Assembly (NCBI GenBank): GCA_028290125.1
Contig: JAQGKM010000048.1
Span: 1 to 30,669, forward strand
Source of the DNA: Hyphomicrobiales bacterium
Lineage (GTDB): Bacteria; Pseudomonadota; Alphaproteobacteria; Rhizobiales; Beijerinckiaceae
DNA length: 30,669 nucleotides
Direction of reading: 5' to 3'
Of this stretch, positions 1 to 8,211 are shown one piece after another. A model generated the notes under the pieces. It made no database searches and was not told the origin of the DNA. It saw only the letters and a program-made list of their open reading frames with translations. The translations under genes were made by a program, and so were the position numbers. Position 1 is the first letter of the stretch; each line of letters starts with the position of its first letter.

Positions 1-1358
1 TGCCGTGGATCGCCGCGACCTCGGTGATCGGCCCATACGTGCTGCCGGCCTACCACCTCGAACTCATCGTCGCGATGACCAACAAGATCACCTGCAGCCC
101 GGTGCGCGGCGCCGGACGTCCGCAGGGTTGCTTCGTCATGGAGCGGATGATGGATCGCATCGCCCACGAGCTGAAGCTCGATCGCGGCGAAGTGCGGCGA
201 CGCAATTTCATCAAGCCCGAGCAGATGCCCTATAACATCGGGCTCACCTTCCGCGACGGGAAACAGGCGATCTACGACAGCGGCGACTATCCGCTCAGTC
301 AGCAGATGGCGCTGGACCACACGGCCTACGAGAGCTTCGAGGCGCGTCGCAAGGAGGCGCTTCGCAAGGGTCGCTACATAGGCATCGGCATCGCCAATGC
401 GGTCGAGGGCACGGGGCTTGGACCTTATGAAGGCGCCACGATCCGGATTTCGACCAGCGGCAAGATCGTGCTCTACACCGGCGCCACGCCGCAGGGGCAG
501 TCGCACCAGACGACGCTGGCGCAGATCGCAGCCGATCATCTCGGCGTGTCCTATGACGACATCCGCGTTGTCACGGGCGACACCGGCTCGATCCCCTTCG
601 GCATGGGCACCTTCGCATCACGCACGGCGGTGAACGCGGGCTCCTCCGTGCATCTGGCGGGCATCGAGGTCGCCGAAAAGATCAAGAAGCTCGCAGCCGA
701 AATGCTCGAAGTCTCGCCCGACGATCTCGAATTGCGCGACGGCGGCGTCGAGGTGCGCGGCGTGCCGGGCATGCGCAAGACTTTGCGCGAACTCGCCCAC
801 GTCTCGGCTGGCATGTACGGCTTCTCGATGAAAGGCGACCGCGATCCGGGTCTCGAGGCGACGAGCTACTTCAAGCCGGAGCAATCGACCTACGCCAATT
901 CGTGTCACGTCGCCGAAGTCGAGGTCGACATCGAGACCGGGCACGTGCAGGTGACGCGCGTGCTGGTCAATCATGATTGCGGGCGCGTCATCAATCCGAT
1001 GATCGTCGAGGGGCAGATCGTCGGTGGCGTCGCGCATGGCGTGGGCAATGCGCTGTTCGAGCAATTGCTGTTCGATGAGAACGGTCAGCCGCAAACGACG
1101 AGCTTCGGCGATTATCTGATCCCGATGGCGACAGACGTGCCCAACGTCGAGGTGATCCACACCGAAACGCCGTCTCCGCTCAATCCGATCGGCGTCAAGG
1201 GTGCGGGCGAGGGCGGCACGATCGCGGTGATCGCCGCCATCATCAGCGCCATCGAACATGCGCTGACGCCGTTCGACGTGCGCCTGACGACGATGCCGGT
1301 CACCCCCGAGCAGATCGTGCGCATGATCAAGACAAAACCGCCGATGGCCGCCGAATGA
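1..1358 (+). CDS. Molybdenum hydroxylase large subunit (xanthine dehydrogenase/aldehyde oxidase family), C-terminal part
   Basis: The gene enters from the left edge; the reading frame begins at base 3 and stops at 1356-1358, giving about 451 residues of a protein normally near 750-800. It belongs to the molybdopterin-cytosine-dinucleotide binding subunits of the xanthine dehydrogenase/aldehyde oxidase family, which hydroxylate (hetero)aromatic rings or aldehydes. Visible hallmarks are the substrate-loop motif SPVRGAGRPQGCF near the start, the cofactor-binding stretch YTGATPQGQSHQTT, and the C-terminal VKGAGEGG with the expected catalytic Glu. The loop is of RGAGRP type, not the VAYRCSFR loop of CO dehydrogenase, so CO oxidation is unlikely. 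The FAD and 2Fe-2S subunits are not in the window and may lie upstream or be absent. The ubiD-family gene starts 103 bp downstream on the same strand, suggesting joint action on an aromatic acid; the substrate is unknown. Confidence 0.9.
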   Translation, partial: PWIAATSVIGPYVLPAYHLELIVAMTNKITCSPVRGAGRPQGCFVMERMMDRIAHELKLDRGEVRRRNFIKPEQMPYNIGLTFRDGKQAIYDSGDYPLSQQMALDHTAYESFEARRKEALRKGRYIGIGIANAVEGTGLGPYEGATIRISTSGKIVLYTGATPQGQSHQTTLAQIAADHLGVSYDDIRVVTGDTGSIPFGMGTFASRTAVNAGSSVHLAGIEVAEKIKKLAAEMLEVSPDDLELRDGGVEVRGVPGMRKTLRELAHVSAGMYGFSMKGDRDPGLEATSYFKPEQSTYANSCHVAEVEVDIETGHVQVTRVLVNHDCGRVINPMIVEGQIVGGVAHGVGNALFEQLLFDENGQPQTTSFGDYLIPMATDVPNVEVIHTETPSPLNPIGVKGAGEGGTIAVIAAIISAIEHALTPFDVRLTTMPVTPEQIVRMIKTKPPMAAE

Positions 1359-1461
1359 GCCGCGCCGATCAGACACGGAAGGGCGACGCCATGCACGGTT
1401 GGCCCATCCATCGAAACATGCGAGCGCTCCGCTCGAACTCCTGCACCATGAGGCGCGCCCG

Positions 1462-3096
1462 ATGACACACGACAAGACTCGTCCCAATCCTCCGATGGAC
1501 CTTCACGCCCACATCGAAGCGCTCGACAAGGCGGGGCTTCTGGTGCGCGTCGACAGGCCCATCAACAAGGACACGCAGCTGCAGCCGCTCGTGCGCTGGC
1601 AGTTCATCGGCGGCGTGCCGGAAGACGAGCGCCGCGCCTTTTTGTTCACCAATGTCGTGGACTCCAAGGGCAAGCGCTACGACATGCCCGTCGTGATCGG
1701 CGCGCTGGCGTCGTCGCCGCGCATCTACGCCATGGGCATGGGCCGTCCGGTCGAAGACATCGGCCCGGCGTGGACGGACGCCATCCTCAATCCGGTGCCG
1801 CCGGTCATCGTCGAGACGGCGCCGTGTCAGGAAATCGTCATGCAGGGCGACGACCTCACGCGCGAGGGCGGCGGGCTTGCGAGCCTGCCGGTGCCGATCT
1901 CGACGCCCGGCTACGACGCAGCGCCCTATCTCACCGCGACGTTGTGCGTGACGCGCGATCCTGAAACCGGAGTGCAGAACACCGGCATGTACCGCGCGGC
2001 GCTCAAGGCCAAGGATCGCCTGGTGGTGCGCATGGTGGCGCGGCCCGGCGGCGCCGGCGGCTGGATCCACTGGAACAAATATCGCGCGCGCAAGGAGCGC
2101 ATGCCGATCTCGATCGTGCTCGGCGCAGCGCCCGTCGTCGTGTTCACCTCGCCGCAGAAACTCGCCGTCGACCTTGACGAATATGCCGTCGCCGGCGCCG
2201 TCGCGGGGCAGCCCATCGAGATGGTGAAGTGCCTGACCAACGATCTTCTGGTGCCTGCGGCGTCCGAGATCGTCATCGAGGGCTATATCGAGCCGGACCT
2301 GCTCGAGCCTGAAGCGCCGTTCGGCGAAAGCAACGGCTATGTCGCGCTCGAAGCCTTCAACATGCCGATGCAGGTTACGGCGATCACGCAGCGGCGCAAC
2401 GCCATGTTCAACGCCATCATCAGCCAGGTGACGCCAAGCGAGTCGAGCGTCATCAAGAAAGTCGCGTACGAGCCGCAGTTTCTCGGGCATCTCAAGCATG
2501 CGCTCGGCATCAAGGGCATCAAGCGCGTCGTTCTTCACGAGCCGCTCACCAATTTGCGCCCGGTCATATTTCTGCAGTTCGAATACGGCGCGCCCCAGAC
2601 CGAAATCTGGCGTGGCCTGCAGGGCGCGAGCACGCTTCTGACAGCCTTCGGAAAGGTCGTGATCGCGGTGAGCGACGACATCGATCCGTCGTCGGTGGAC
2701 GCCGTCCTGTGGTCGATTGCCTATCGCAGCAACCCGAAGGAAGACGTCGTGATCTTCCCGTATCGCGGGGGCGGGCAAGGATCGCAATACGGCGAACGCA
2801 AGACCGATTCCGCCTTGCTGATCGACGCGACGCGCAAGCGGCTGATGGCGCCGCTCGCCCTGCCGCGCAAGGAGTTCATGGAAGACGCGCTCGCGCTCTG
2901 GAACGAGCTCGACCTCCCGCCGGTCAAGCGTCCGTCGCCGTGGCACGGCTACGAGCTTGGAAACTGGGGCGACGACTGGACGCGTTTCGCCGAAAACGCT
3001 GTCCGCGGCGATTGGGAAGTCAACGGAGTCGAAACGTTCAAGCGCCAGCGGAGCGGCCTCGAGGCCGAGACGACGGTGCGTTCCGTCGAGAAGTGA
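1462..3096 (+). CDS. UbiD family prenylated-FMN-dependent decarboxylase
   Basis: This 544-residue protein has the full length of UbiD/AroY-type (de)carboxylases, which use prenylated FMN to decarboxylate alpha,beta-unsaturated or aromatic acids in the cytoplasm. TRDPETGVQNTGMYR (about residues 164-178) is the prFMN/metal-binding signature. Arg178 and the pair Glu284/Glu289 in EAPFGE match the R-E-E triad, with the same five-residue Glu spacing as Fdc1 (E277/E282). I chose the ATG at 1462 because GAGG lies eight bases upstream; the frame also extends to a TTG at 1399, but that adds 21 residues of non-family sequence. It follows a molybdenum hydroxylase gene and precedes a Bug binding protein by 17 bp, so it is probably catabolic rather than a ubiquinone gene. 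No UbiX partner is visible. The substrate is not predictable from sequence. Confidence 0.9.
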   Translation: MTHDKTRPNPPMDLHAHIEALDKAGLLVRVDRPINKDTQLQPLVRWQFIGGVPEDERRAFLFTNVVDSKGKRYDMPVVIGALASSPRIYAMGMGRPVEDIGPAWTDAILNPVPPVIVETAPCQEIVMQGDDLTREGGGLASLPVPISTPGYDAAPYLTATLCVTRDPETGVQNTGMYRAALKAKDRLVVRMVARPGGAGGWIHWNKYRARKERMPISIVLGAAPVVVFTSPQKLAVDLDEYAVAGAVAGQPIEMVKCLTNDLLVPAASEIVIEGYIEPDLLEPEAPFGESNGYVALEAFNMPMQVTAITQRRNAMFNAIISQVTPSESSVIKKVAYEPQFLGHLKHALGIKGIKRVVLHEPLTNLRPVIFLQFEYGAPQTEIWRGLQGASTLLTAFGKVVIAVSDDIDPSSVDAVLWSIAYRSNPKEDVVIFPYRGGGQGSQYGERKTDSALLIDATRKRLMAPLALPRKEFMEDALALWNELDLPPVKRPSPWHGYELGNWGDDWTRFAENAVRGDWEVNGVETFKRQRSGLEAETTVRSVEK

Positions 3097-3113
3097 AAGT
3101 CAGGGAGGACGGC

Positions 3114-4133
3114 ATGAAGACGACACTCAAGGCGCTTCCTGTCCTCGCCGGCGCGCTTTGCGCCGGGGCGGCGCAGGCCCAGACGGTCGAGCAGTTCTAC
3201 ACCGGCAAGACCATGGAGCTGATCGTCGGCTACCCGCCGGGCGGCAGCAATGACGTGTACGGACGCGCGGTGGCGCGCAACATCGGACGCTTCATCGCAG
3301 GGCGTCCGCAGGTTGTGTTTCGCAACATGCCGGGCGCCGGGAGTATCCTGGCGGCCAATCACATCTACAATGTCGCGCCGCGCGACGGCACCGTGCTGGG
3401 GCTGCTCGCCGCCACCAACACGCTCGATGAAAAGCTCGGCGCCACAGGCGTGAAGTTCGAGACCAGCAAGTTCACCTGGGTCGGCCGCGTCGCCGCCGGG
3501 ACTAACGTCACCGCTGTGTGGCGGACGTCGAAAATCCAGACCATCAAGGACGCCTTCACCACCGAGGCGGCGCTCGGCGCCACCGGCACCGGATCGACCG
3601 TCTTCATCTATCCGAATGTGCTCAACCGCGTGTTGGGCACGAAGTTCAAGATGGTGATGGGCTACGGCGGCTCGAACGAAGCCATGCTCGCCATGGAGCG
3701 CGGCGAGGTCGAGGGGCATTCGACGAGTCTCGAGGCCTACAAATCGGCGCATCCCGCCTGGCTCAAGGACGGCACGGTCCGCGTTGTCGTGCAGTACGGG
3801 CTGACGCGGCATCCCGACCTGCCCGACGTGCCGACATGTCTCGAGATCGCAACCAATGACGAGCAACGGCGCATTCTCGGCGCCGTCGTCAACGCGACCG
3901 AAATCGGCAAGGCGATTCTTTCGACGCCGGCCGTTCCGGCGGACCGCACGCGCGCGCTGCGCGACGCCTTCATGGAAATGACCCGCGACGCAGAATTCCA
4001 GGCCGAGCTGGAGAAGATGCGGGTCGAGCTGACGCCGATGTCGGGCGAGAAGCTGCAGGCGCTCGTGCAGGAGGTCGGCGACATGCCGCCCGAGCTGATC
4101 ACCAAGATCAAGGCCGTGTACGGCGGTGGTTGA
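3114..4133 (+). CDS. Tripartite tricarboxylate transporter substrate-binding protein (Bug/TctC family)
   Basis: The product is a 339-residue periplasmic binding protein. The N-terminus (MKTTLKALPVLAGALCAG...) is a signal peptide with likely cleavage after AQA near residue 22. The mature start, with FYTGKTMELIVGYPPGGSNDVYGR, is the typical first strand and ligand loop of Bug proteins, which bind carboxylates or other small anions. RNMPGAGS, about 35 residues later, is the second family signature. AGGGAGGA directly upstream of the ATG serves as the ribosome binding site. It sits 17 bp after the UbiD-family gene, so co-transcription and capture of that pathway's substrate are likely. TctA and TctB membrane partners are missing here. 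Bug proteins are often orphaned, so the transporter may be elsewhere or the protein may act as a sensor. Confidence 0.9.
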   Translation: MKTTLKALPVLAGALCAGAAQAQTVEQFYTGKTMELIVGYPPGGSNDVYGRAVARNIGRFIAGRPQVVFRNMPGAGSILAANHIYNVAPRDGTVLGLLAATNTLDEKLGATGVKFETSKFTWVGRVAAGTNVTAVWRTSKIQTIKDAFTTEAALGATGTGSTVFIYPNVLNRVLGTKFKMVMGYGGSNEAMLAMERGEVEGHSTSLEAYKSAHPAWLKDGTVRVVVQYGLTRHPDLPDVPTCLEIATNDEQRRILGAVVNATEIGKAILSTPAVPADRTRALRDAFMEMTRDAEFQAELEKMRVELTPMSGEKLQALVQEVGDMPPELITKIKAVYGGG

Positions 4134-4197
4134 ATCAGGAAAGGCGGCCGCGGCGCATGCGTGATTTTTCACTCACCTCTTTCGATGAGAAAAGCCG

Positions 4198-5196
4198 ATG
4201 AGCGTTCAGGGCGCCATGCAGGCGGCGTGGCCCGCGCGCGGCGGCGGGCCGGACGTCATCGTGGTCGGCGAACGGCCCATTCCGCAGCCGGCCGCCGGGC
4301 AGGTTCTCATCCGCACGCACTACGCGGGCGTCAATCGCCACGACGTCAACCAGCGCGCACGCGGCAGCGGCCCAAAGGGCTCGACCGACATTCTTGGCCT
4401 CGAAGTCTCGGGTGCGATCGCGGAGATCGGAGCTGACGTGACGGGCCTTCGCGCAGGCGACGAAGTCTGCGCGCTCGTCGATGGCGGCGGCTATGCGCAA
4501 TGGGTCGTCGCCGACGCCGCGCTCGTCATGCCGCGTCCCGCCGCGCTCGACATGCGCGAAGCCGCGGCCTTGCCCGAAGCTCTCTTCACCTGCTGGTTCA
4601 ATGTCGTGCAGCTCGGGCGGCTGCAACGCGGCGATTGGCTTCTCGTCCACGGCGGAACCAGCGGCGTCGGATCGATCACGCTGCAGGTCGCACGCGCGCT
4701 CGGCGCGAAGACGATTGCGACCGCGGGGTCTCCCGCCAAATGCGAGGCGGCGCGCGCCTTCGGCGCCGACGTCGCCATCGATTACCGCACGCAGGACTTC
4801 GTCGCCGAAGTCGCGTCCGCCACGGCGGGGCGGGGCGTCGACGTCATCCTCGACATGGTGGGCGGCGCCTATGCGGAGCGGAACCTCGCGGCGCTTGCGA
4901 TGGACGGACGCATCCTGCACCTGGCATCGGGCGCGACGCCCGTCTGGTCCGCGCCGCTTCGCCTGATCATGGAGAAGCGGGCGATCGTCACGGGCTCACT
5001 GCTTCGCCCACTCGACATCGGTTCCAAGGCGATGATCGCCGCGGCGCTGAAGACACGCGTGTGGCCGCTGCTCGGAACGGAAATCCGCCCGCGCATCGAC
5101 TCGGTGCTGCCGCTGCACGAGGCGGGAGCGGCGCACGCCCGCATGGAATCGAGCGAACATATCGGCAAGATCCTGCTGGATTGCCGCAGCGAATAA
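4198..5196 (+). CDS. NAD(P)H:quinone oxidoreductase, PIG3-like zinc-free MDR family
   Basis: This 332-residue medium-chain dehydrogenase/reductase resembles the PIG3/quinone oxidoreductase group, which reduces quinones or enones with NADPH. GVNRHDVNQRARG near residues 44-56 is the PIG3-type N-terminal motif. GLEVSGAIAEIG begins the GroES-like core, and VHGGTSGVGSITLQVARALG near residue 150 is the Rossmann nucleotide-binding segment. No Cys cluster for structural zinc is visible. The start is ATG 4198; a second in-frame ATG six codons later is possible, and the ribosome binding site is weak (GAGAAAAG). It lies 64 bp after a Bug protein gene and 39 bp before an ABC-type binding protein gene in a same-strand run. 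It may reduce an unsaturated or quinoid intermediate of the hydroxylase/UbiD pathway, but this is inferred from position only. Confidence 0.85.
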   Translation: MSVQGAMQAAWPARGGGPDVIVVGERPIPQPAAGQVLIRTHYAGVNRHDVNQRARGSGPKGSTDILGLEVSGAIAEIGADVTGLRAGDEVCALVDGGGYAQWVVADAALVMPRPAALDMREAAALPEALFTCWFNVVQLGRLQRGDWLLVHGGTSGVGSITLQVARALGAKTIATAGSPAKCEAARAFGADVAIDYRTQDFVAEVASATAGRGVDVILDMVGGAYAERNLAALAMDGRILHLASGATPVWSAPLRLIMEKRAIVTGSLLRPLDIGSKAMIAAALKTRVWPLLGTEIRPRIDSVLPLHEAGAAHARMESSEHIGKILLDCRSE

Positions 5197-5235
5197 AGCC
5201 GGTCCGCAAAGGATCGTCGACCGAGGGAGGAACGC

Positions 5236-6276
5236 ATGACCCGAAGGCTGCTTCGCATCGCCACCATGGCTTGCATCGCGCTCATGGCCCAGTCCGTCGC
5301 CGCACGCGCGGCCGACGTCGTGAAGATCGGCGTGCTCAACACGTCGGGCGACATCGCCGTGCATCTCGCGATCGAGAAAGGCTACTTCAAGGAGGAGGGG
5401 ATCGAGCCCGAACTCATCCTGTTCGACGCCTCCGCGAAAATGATCCCGTTCCTCGGGAATGGACAACTGGATGTCGGCGGCGGCGCGACTGCGGTCGGGC
5501 TCTTCAACGCGATCGACCGCAAGGTCGGGCTGCGCATCGTCGCCGAGAAGGGGCGCACCGAGCCGGGCTTCATCTATCAGAGCTTCATGATCCGCAAGGC
5601 GCTGATCGACAGCGGCCGCTTCAAGACATGGTCGGATCTGAAAGGACTCAAGTTCGCCCAAGGGGGCGCAGGCGTGGGACCGCTCGCGCTGCTCAGCGAG
5701 GCGGCCGAAAAAGGCGGCGTCAAATACGCCGACATCGAAAAGGTGTTCATGAGCTTTTCGCAGCAGGTGGCGGCGCTGAAAAGCGGCGCCATCGACGGCT
5801 CCGTCATGAACGAGCCCTACAAAACGATCGTCGCCCAGGAGGGACTCGCGGTGGAATTCGCCCCGACGGAAGTCATCCGCAGCAAGTTCGAACTCTCGCT
5901 GCTGTTCTTCGGCGAACAGTTCCGCTCGGAGCGCAAGGATGTCGCGCGGCGCTTCATGCGGGCGTTCCTGAAGGGCAATCGCGAATATCTGAACGCGATC
6001 GAAAACGGCCGCTGGCGCACCGATGGCGGCGCCGACGAGGTGATCGCCATCTTCGCCAAGAAGCTCAGCGTGCCGGAGGACCTTGCGCGCAAGATCACGC
6101 CGCAGGCGGCCGATCCGGACGGGCTGCCCAATGTCGACAGCATCCGGCGCGACCTCGCCTTCTTCAAGTCCGAAGGCGACGTGACCAACGCGGCGCTCCA
6201 AGTCGATGATTGCATCGACCTGTCATTCGCGGAGGCGGCGGCAAAGGAACTCGGCCCCTACGTCAAACGCAAATAA
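5236..6276 (+). CDS. ABC-type substrate-binding protein, NMT1/SsuA/TauA-like
   Basis: This 346-residue protein has a signal peptide (MTRRLLRIATMACIALMAQS..., cleavage probably after ARA near residue 26). The mature start VVKIGVLNTSGDIAVHLAIE, followed by KGYFKEEGIEPELI, is the classic beginning of the NMT1/TauA/SsuA clade, which feeds ABC importers for taurine, sulfonates, nitrate or pyrimidine precursors. DGSVMNEPY near residue 190 is the usual second-lobe ligand segment. A GAGGGAGGAA ribosome binding site precedes the ATG. No ABC permease or ATPase gene lies anywhere in the window, so its transport partners are unknown. The neighbours suggest an aromatic or phthalate-like ligand, which is inference. 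The last roughly 40 residues (from NVDSIRRDLAFFKSEGDV) resemble the C-terminal helix common in this group. Confidence 0.88.
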   Translation: MTRRLLRIATMACIALMAQSVAARAADVVKIGVLNTSGDIAVHLAIEKGYFKEEGIEPELILFDASAKMIPFLGNGQLDVGGGATAVGLFNAIDRKVGLRIVAEKGRTEPGFIYQSFMIRKALIDSGRFKTWSDLKGLKFAQGGAGVGPLALLSEAAEKGGVKYADIEKVFMSFSQQVAALKSGAIDGSVMNEPYKTIVAQEGLAVEFAPTEVIRSKFELSLLFFGEQFRSERKDVARRFMRAFLKGNREYLNAIENGRWRTDGGADEVIAIFAKKLSVPEDLARKITPQAADPDGLPNVDSIRRDLAFFKSEGDVTNAALQVDDCIDLSFAEAAAKELGPYVKRK

Positions 6277-6304
6277 GCCTGCGCCTGAAACCGGAGACGC
6301 GATC

Positions 6305-7375
6305 ATGTCGAAAGTTTTTCTCGGACTTCTCGCGATGCTGGCAGCGGCCACGACCGCGACCGGCGCGCTGGCGCAGGGCTTCTTCGCCGGAAAGACCCTG
6401 ACGCTGCTCGTCAATTATGACGCAGGCGGGCCGACCGACACCGAGGCGCGCGTGCTGTCGCGTCACATCGGAAAGCACCTCGCCGGCAATCCCGCGATAG
6501 TCGTCCAGAACATGGGCGGCGCGGCGGGGCTTGTCGGCGCCAAATATCTCGGCGAGATTGCGCCGCGCAACGGCCTGACCATGGGCTATCTCACCGCTGC
6601 CGCGCATCGCTATTTCGCCAACCCGGAACAATTCAAGGTGGATTTCCGCACCTATGAATTCATCGCCCTCGTGCCGAGCGGACGCATCCACTATTTCCGC
6701 GCGGACGTGAAACCAGGACTGAAGCAGGCGACTGATCTCGTGAACGCGCAGAACCTCGTCGTCGGCGGGCTCGGACCCGATGCACCGAAGGATATGTCGA
6801 TGCGCCTCACGCTCGACATGCTCGGCGTCCGCTACAAATATGTGACCGGATACAGTTCGTCCGCGCAGGCGTTTCTGGCGCTGCAACGCGGGGAGATCAG
6901 CTATTACGCGGATTCTCCCGCAGACTACCTCGGCAAGGCGGCGCCGCTCGTCGAGAGAGACCTGTTGCTGCCGGCTTTCTTCGATCCCGGTTTTGACGGC
7001 AACGCCTTCAACGTCCCCAAGCAGATGAAGGACATGTCCATGCAGTCCTTTCCGGATTTCTACCGCGCGGTGCGCGGCAAGGATCCGGACGGGCCTCTGT
7101 GGGAAGCCTACAAGACCATGCTGATGGTCGGCGGCTCCATGTATCGTCTGCTCGCGCTGCCGCCGGGCGCGCCGGCGGAGGCGCGCGATGCGCTGCGCAA
7201 GGCGGTGCTCGATCTCAACGACGATCCCGACTATGTTGCGGAAGCGCGCAAGACGATGGGAGAATCGCCGGAATACGTGTCCGCGCCGGATCTCAACGAC
7301 ACCGTCCGCAAGGGGCTTTCGCTCGAGCCGCAAATGCGCAAATTCATGCAGGACTACAGCAAGGGCGCCAATTGA
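6305..7375 (+). CDS. Bug/TctC family substrate-binding protein, second copy
   Basis: The 356-residue product has a signal peptide (MSKVFLGLLAMLAAATTATG, cleavage likely after ALA near residue 23) and a Bug-type mature start, FFAGKTLTLLVNYDAGGPTD, followed by VVQNMGGAAG. The ligand loop reads NYDAGGPTDTEAR, unlike GYPPGGSNDVYGR in the 3114 copy, so the two probably bind different ligands. The start ATG 6305 is 28 bp after the preceding stop; the frame stays open upstream, but the signal peptide fixes the start. It lies between an NMT1-like and a ModA-like binding protein, giving four binding proteins in about 5 kb. TctA/TctB are not present. It is also rather divergent, with an internal segment (about residues 110-160) I cannot match to family motifs by eye. 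Confidence 0.85.
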   Translation: MSKVFLGLLAMLAAATTATGALAQGFFAGKTLTLLVNYDAGGPTDTEARVLSRHIGKHLAGNPAIVVQNMGGAAGLVGAKYLGEIAPRNGLTMGYLTAAAHRYFANPEQFKVDFRTYEFIALVPSGRIHYFRADVKPGLKQATDLVNAQNLVVGGLGPDAPKDMSMRLTLDMLGVRYKYVTGYSSSAQAFLALQRGEISYYADSPADYLGKAAPLVERDLLLPAFFDPGFDGNAFNVPKQMKDMSMQSFPDFYRAVRGKDPDGPLWEAYKTMLMVGGSMYRLLALPPGAPAEARDALRKAVLDLNDDPDYVAEARKTMGESPEYVSAPDLNDTVRKGLSLEPQMRKFMQDYSKGAN

Positions 7376-7427
7376 TTCCAGCGCGGCGCCACAGTGCGCG
7401 CTGGGACGACAACAACGGGGTGGAACC

Positions 7428-8144
7428 ATGAACGATCAAGCCAGCGGCGCGGCGTTGCGCATCATCTGCGCGGGAGGTTTCCGCGCCGCCATGGAAGCCA
7501 TCGCGCCGCAATTCGAGAGCGAGTCCGGATCCCGCGTCAGCCTCACGTTTGGAACGCCGGCGAAGACGCGCGAACTCGTCAGCGCCGGAACGGATTTCGA
7601 TCTCGCGGTCGTCACGGCGGGCAGTCTCGACGAGGCCGCAACCGCGCAGCTCGATGCCGCGACGCGCTTCACCGTCGCGCGGAGCCCCGTCGGCATGGGG
7701 TTGCGTGCAGGACTCGAGAAACGGTCGATCAGCGCCTTGCCGGACTTCATCGCGGTGATCGAGTCGCTGTCCTCGATCGGCCTGTCGGATCCGAAGGCCG
7801 GCACCAATCTCGGCGCCGACATTCTCGCCAATGCGGAGCGGCTCGGCTTCGCCGACAAGATGCGCGACAAGGTCAAGCTGGTGTTCGGTCCCGGATCGCT
7901 GGCGTCCGCCTCTGTCGCCAAGGGCGAGATCGATGCGGTGATCACGCTCGCGAGCGAGATCATCACGGTCGAGGGCGTCACGTTTCTCGGCGCCATTCCG
8001 GAGGAGATGCGGCTCGGCACGCCCTTCGTCGCCGCTGCCGCACGGGGCGATGTTCCGCCAGCCGCGCAGCAGTTCCTCGACTTCCTGAAGACGCCGGGCT
8101 CTGTGGAGAAGATGCGCAAGACCGGCCTGGTCGCGCTGCCCTGA
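7428..8144 (+). CDS. ModA-like substrate-binding protein lacking a signal peptide
   Basis: The 238-residue protein resembles molybdate-type extracellular binding proteins: LRIICAGGFRAAMEAIAPQF near the start, VSLTFGTPAKTRELVSAG, a DFDLAVVT strand, a central SDPKAGTNLGADIL segment and a C-terminal helix FLDFLKTPGSVEKMRKTGL. ModA proteins bind tetrahedral oxyanions and feed ModBC. This copy begins MNDQASGAALRIIC, with no hydrophobic leader, and I found no in-frame upstream start that would add one, because the frame runs back only into the overlapping end of the preceding gene. It may therefore stay in the cytoplasm. GGGGTGGAA precedes the ATG. No modB or modC is nearby. The link to molybdenum is tempting because a molybdenum hydroxylase opens the island, but several ModA-like relatives bind other ligands, so molybdate is not established. 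Confidence 0.75.
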   Translation: MNDQASGAALRIICAGGFRAAMEAIAPQFESESGSRVSLTFGTPAKTRELVSAGTDFDLAVVTAGSLDEAATAQLDAATRFTVARSPVGMGLRAGLEKRSISALPDFIAVIESLSSIGLSDPKAGTNLGADILANAERLGFADKMRDKVKLVFGPGSLASASVAKGEIDAVITLASEIITVEGVTFLGAIPEEMRLGTPFVAAAARGDVPPAAQQFLDFLKTPGSVEKMRKTGLVALP

Positions 8145-8211
8145 CGCACCCTCGTGAGGGAACTCAGGATCGGTCTCCGGATTTCGCCTGTCATCGACGG
8201 GAGAGATCGCA

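Noticed and set aside
1..1358. Carbon monoxide dehydrogenase large subunit (CoxL)
   Set aside because: The active-site loop is RGAGRP type, not VAYRCSFR.
1399..1461. Upstream TTG start for the UbiD-family protein
   Set aside because: The added 21 residues look non-coding and the ATG at 1462 has a well-spaced GAGG.
1369..2946. Long open frame on the - strand opposite the UbiD-family gene (about 525 codons)
   Set aside because: It is Arg/His/Asp rich with no recognisable motif and lies fully antisense to a strongly matching gene; GC-rich DNA often leaves such frames open.
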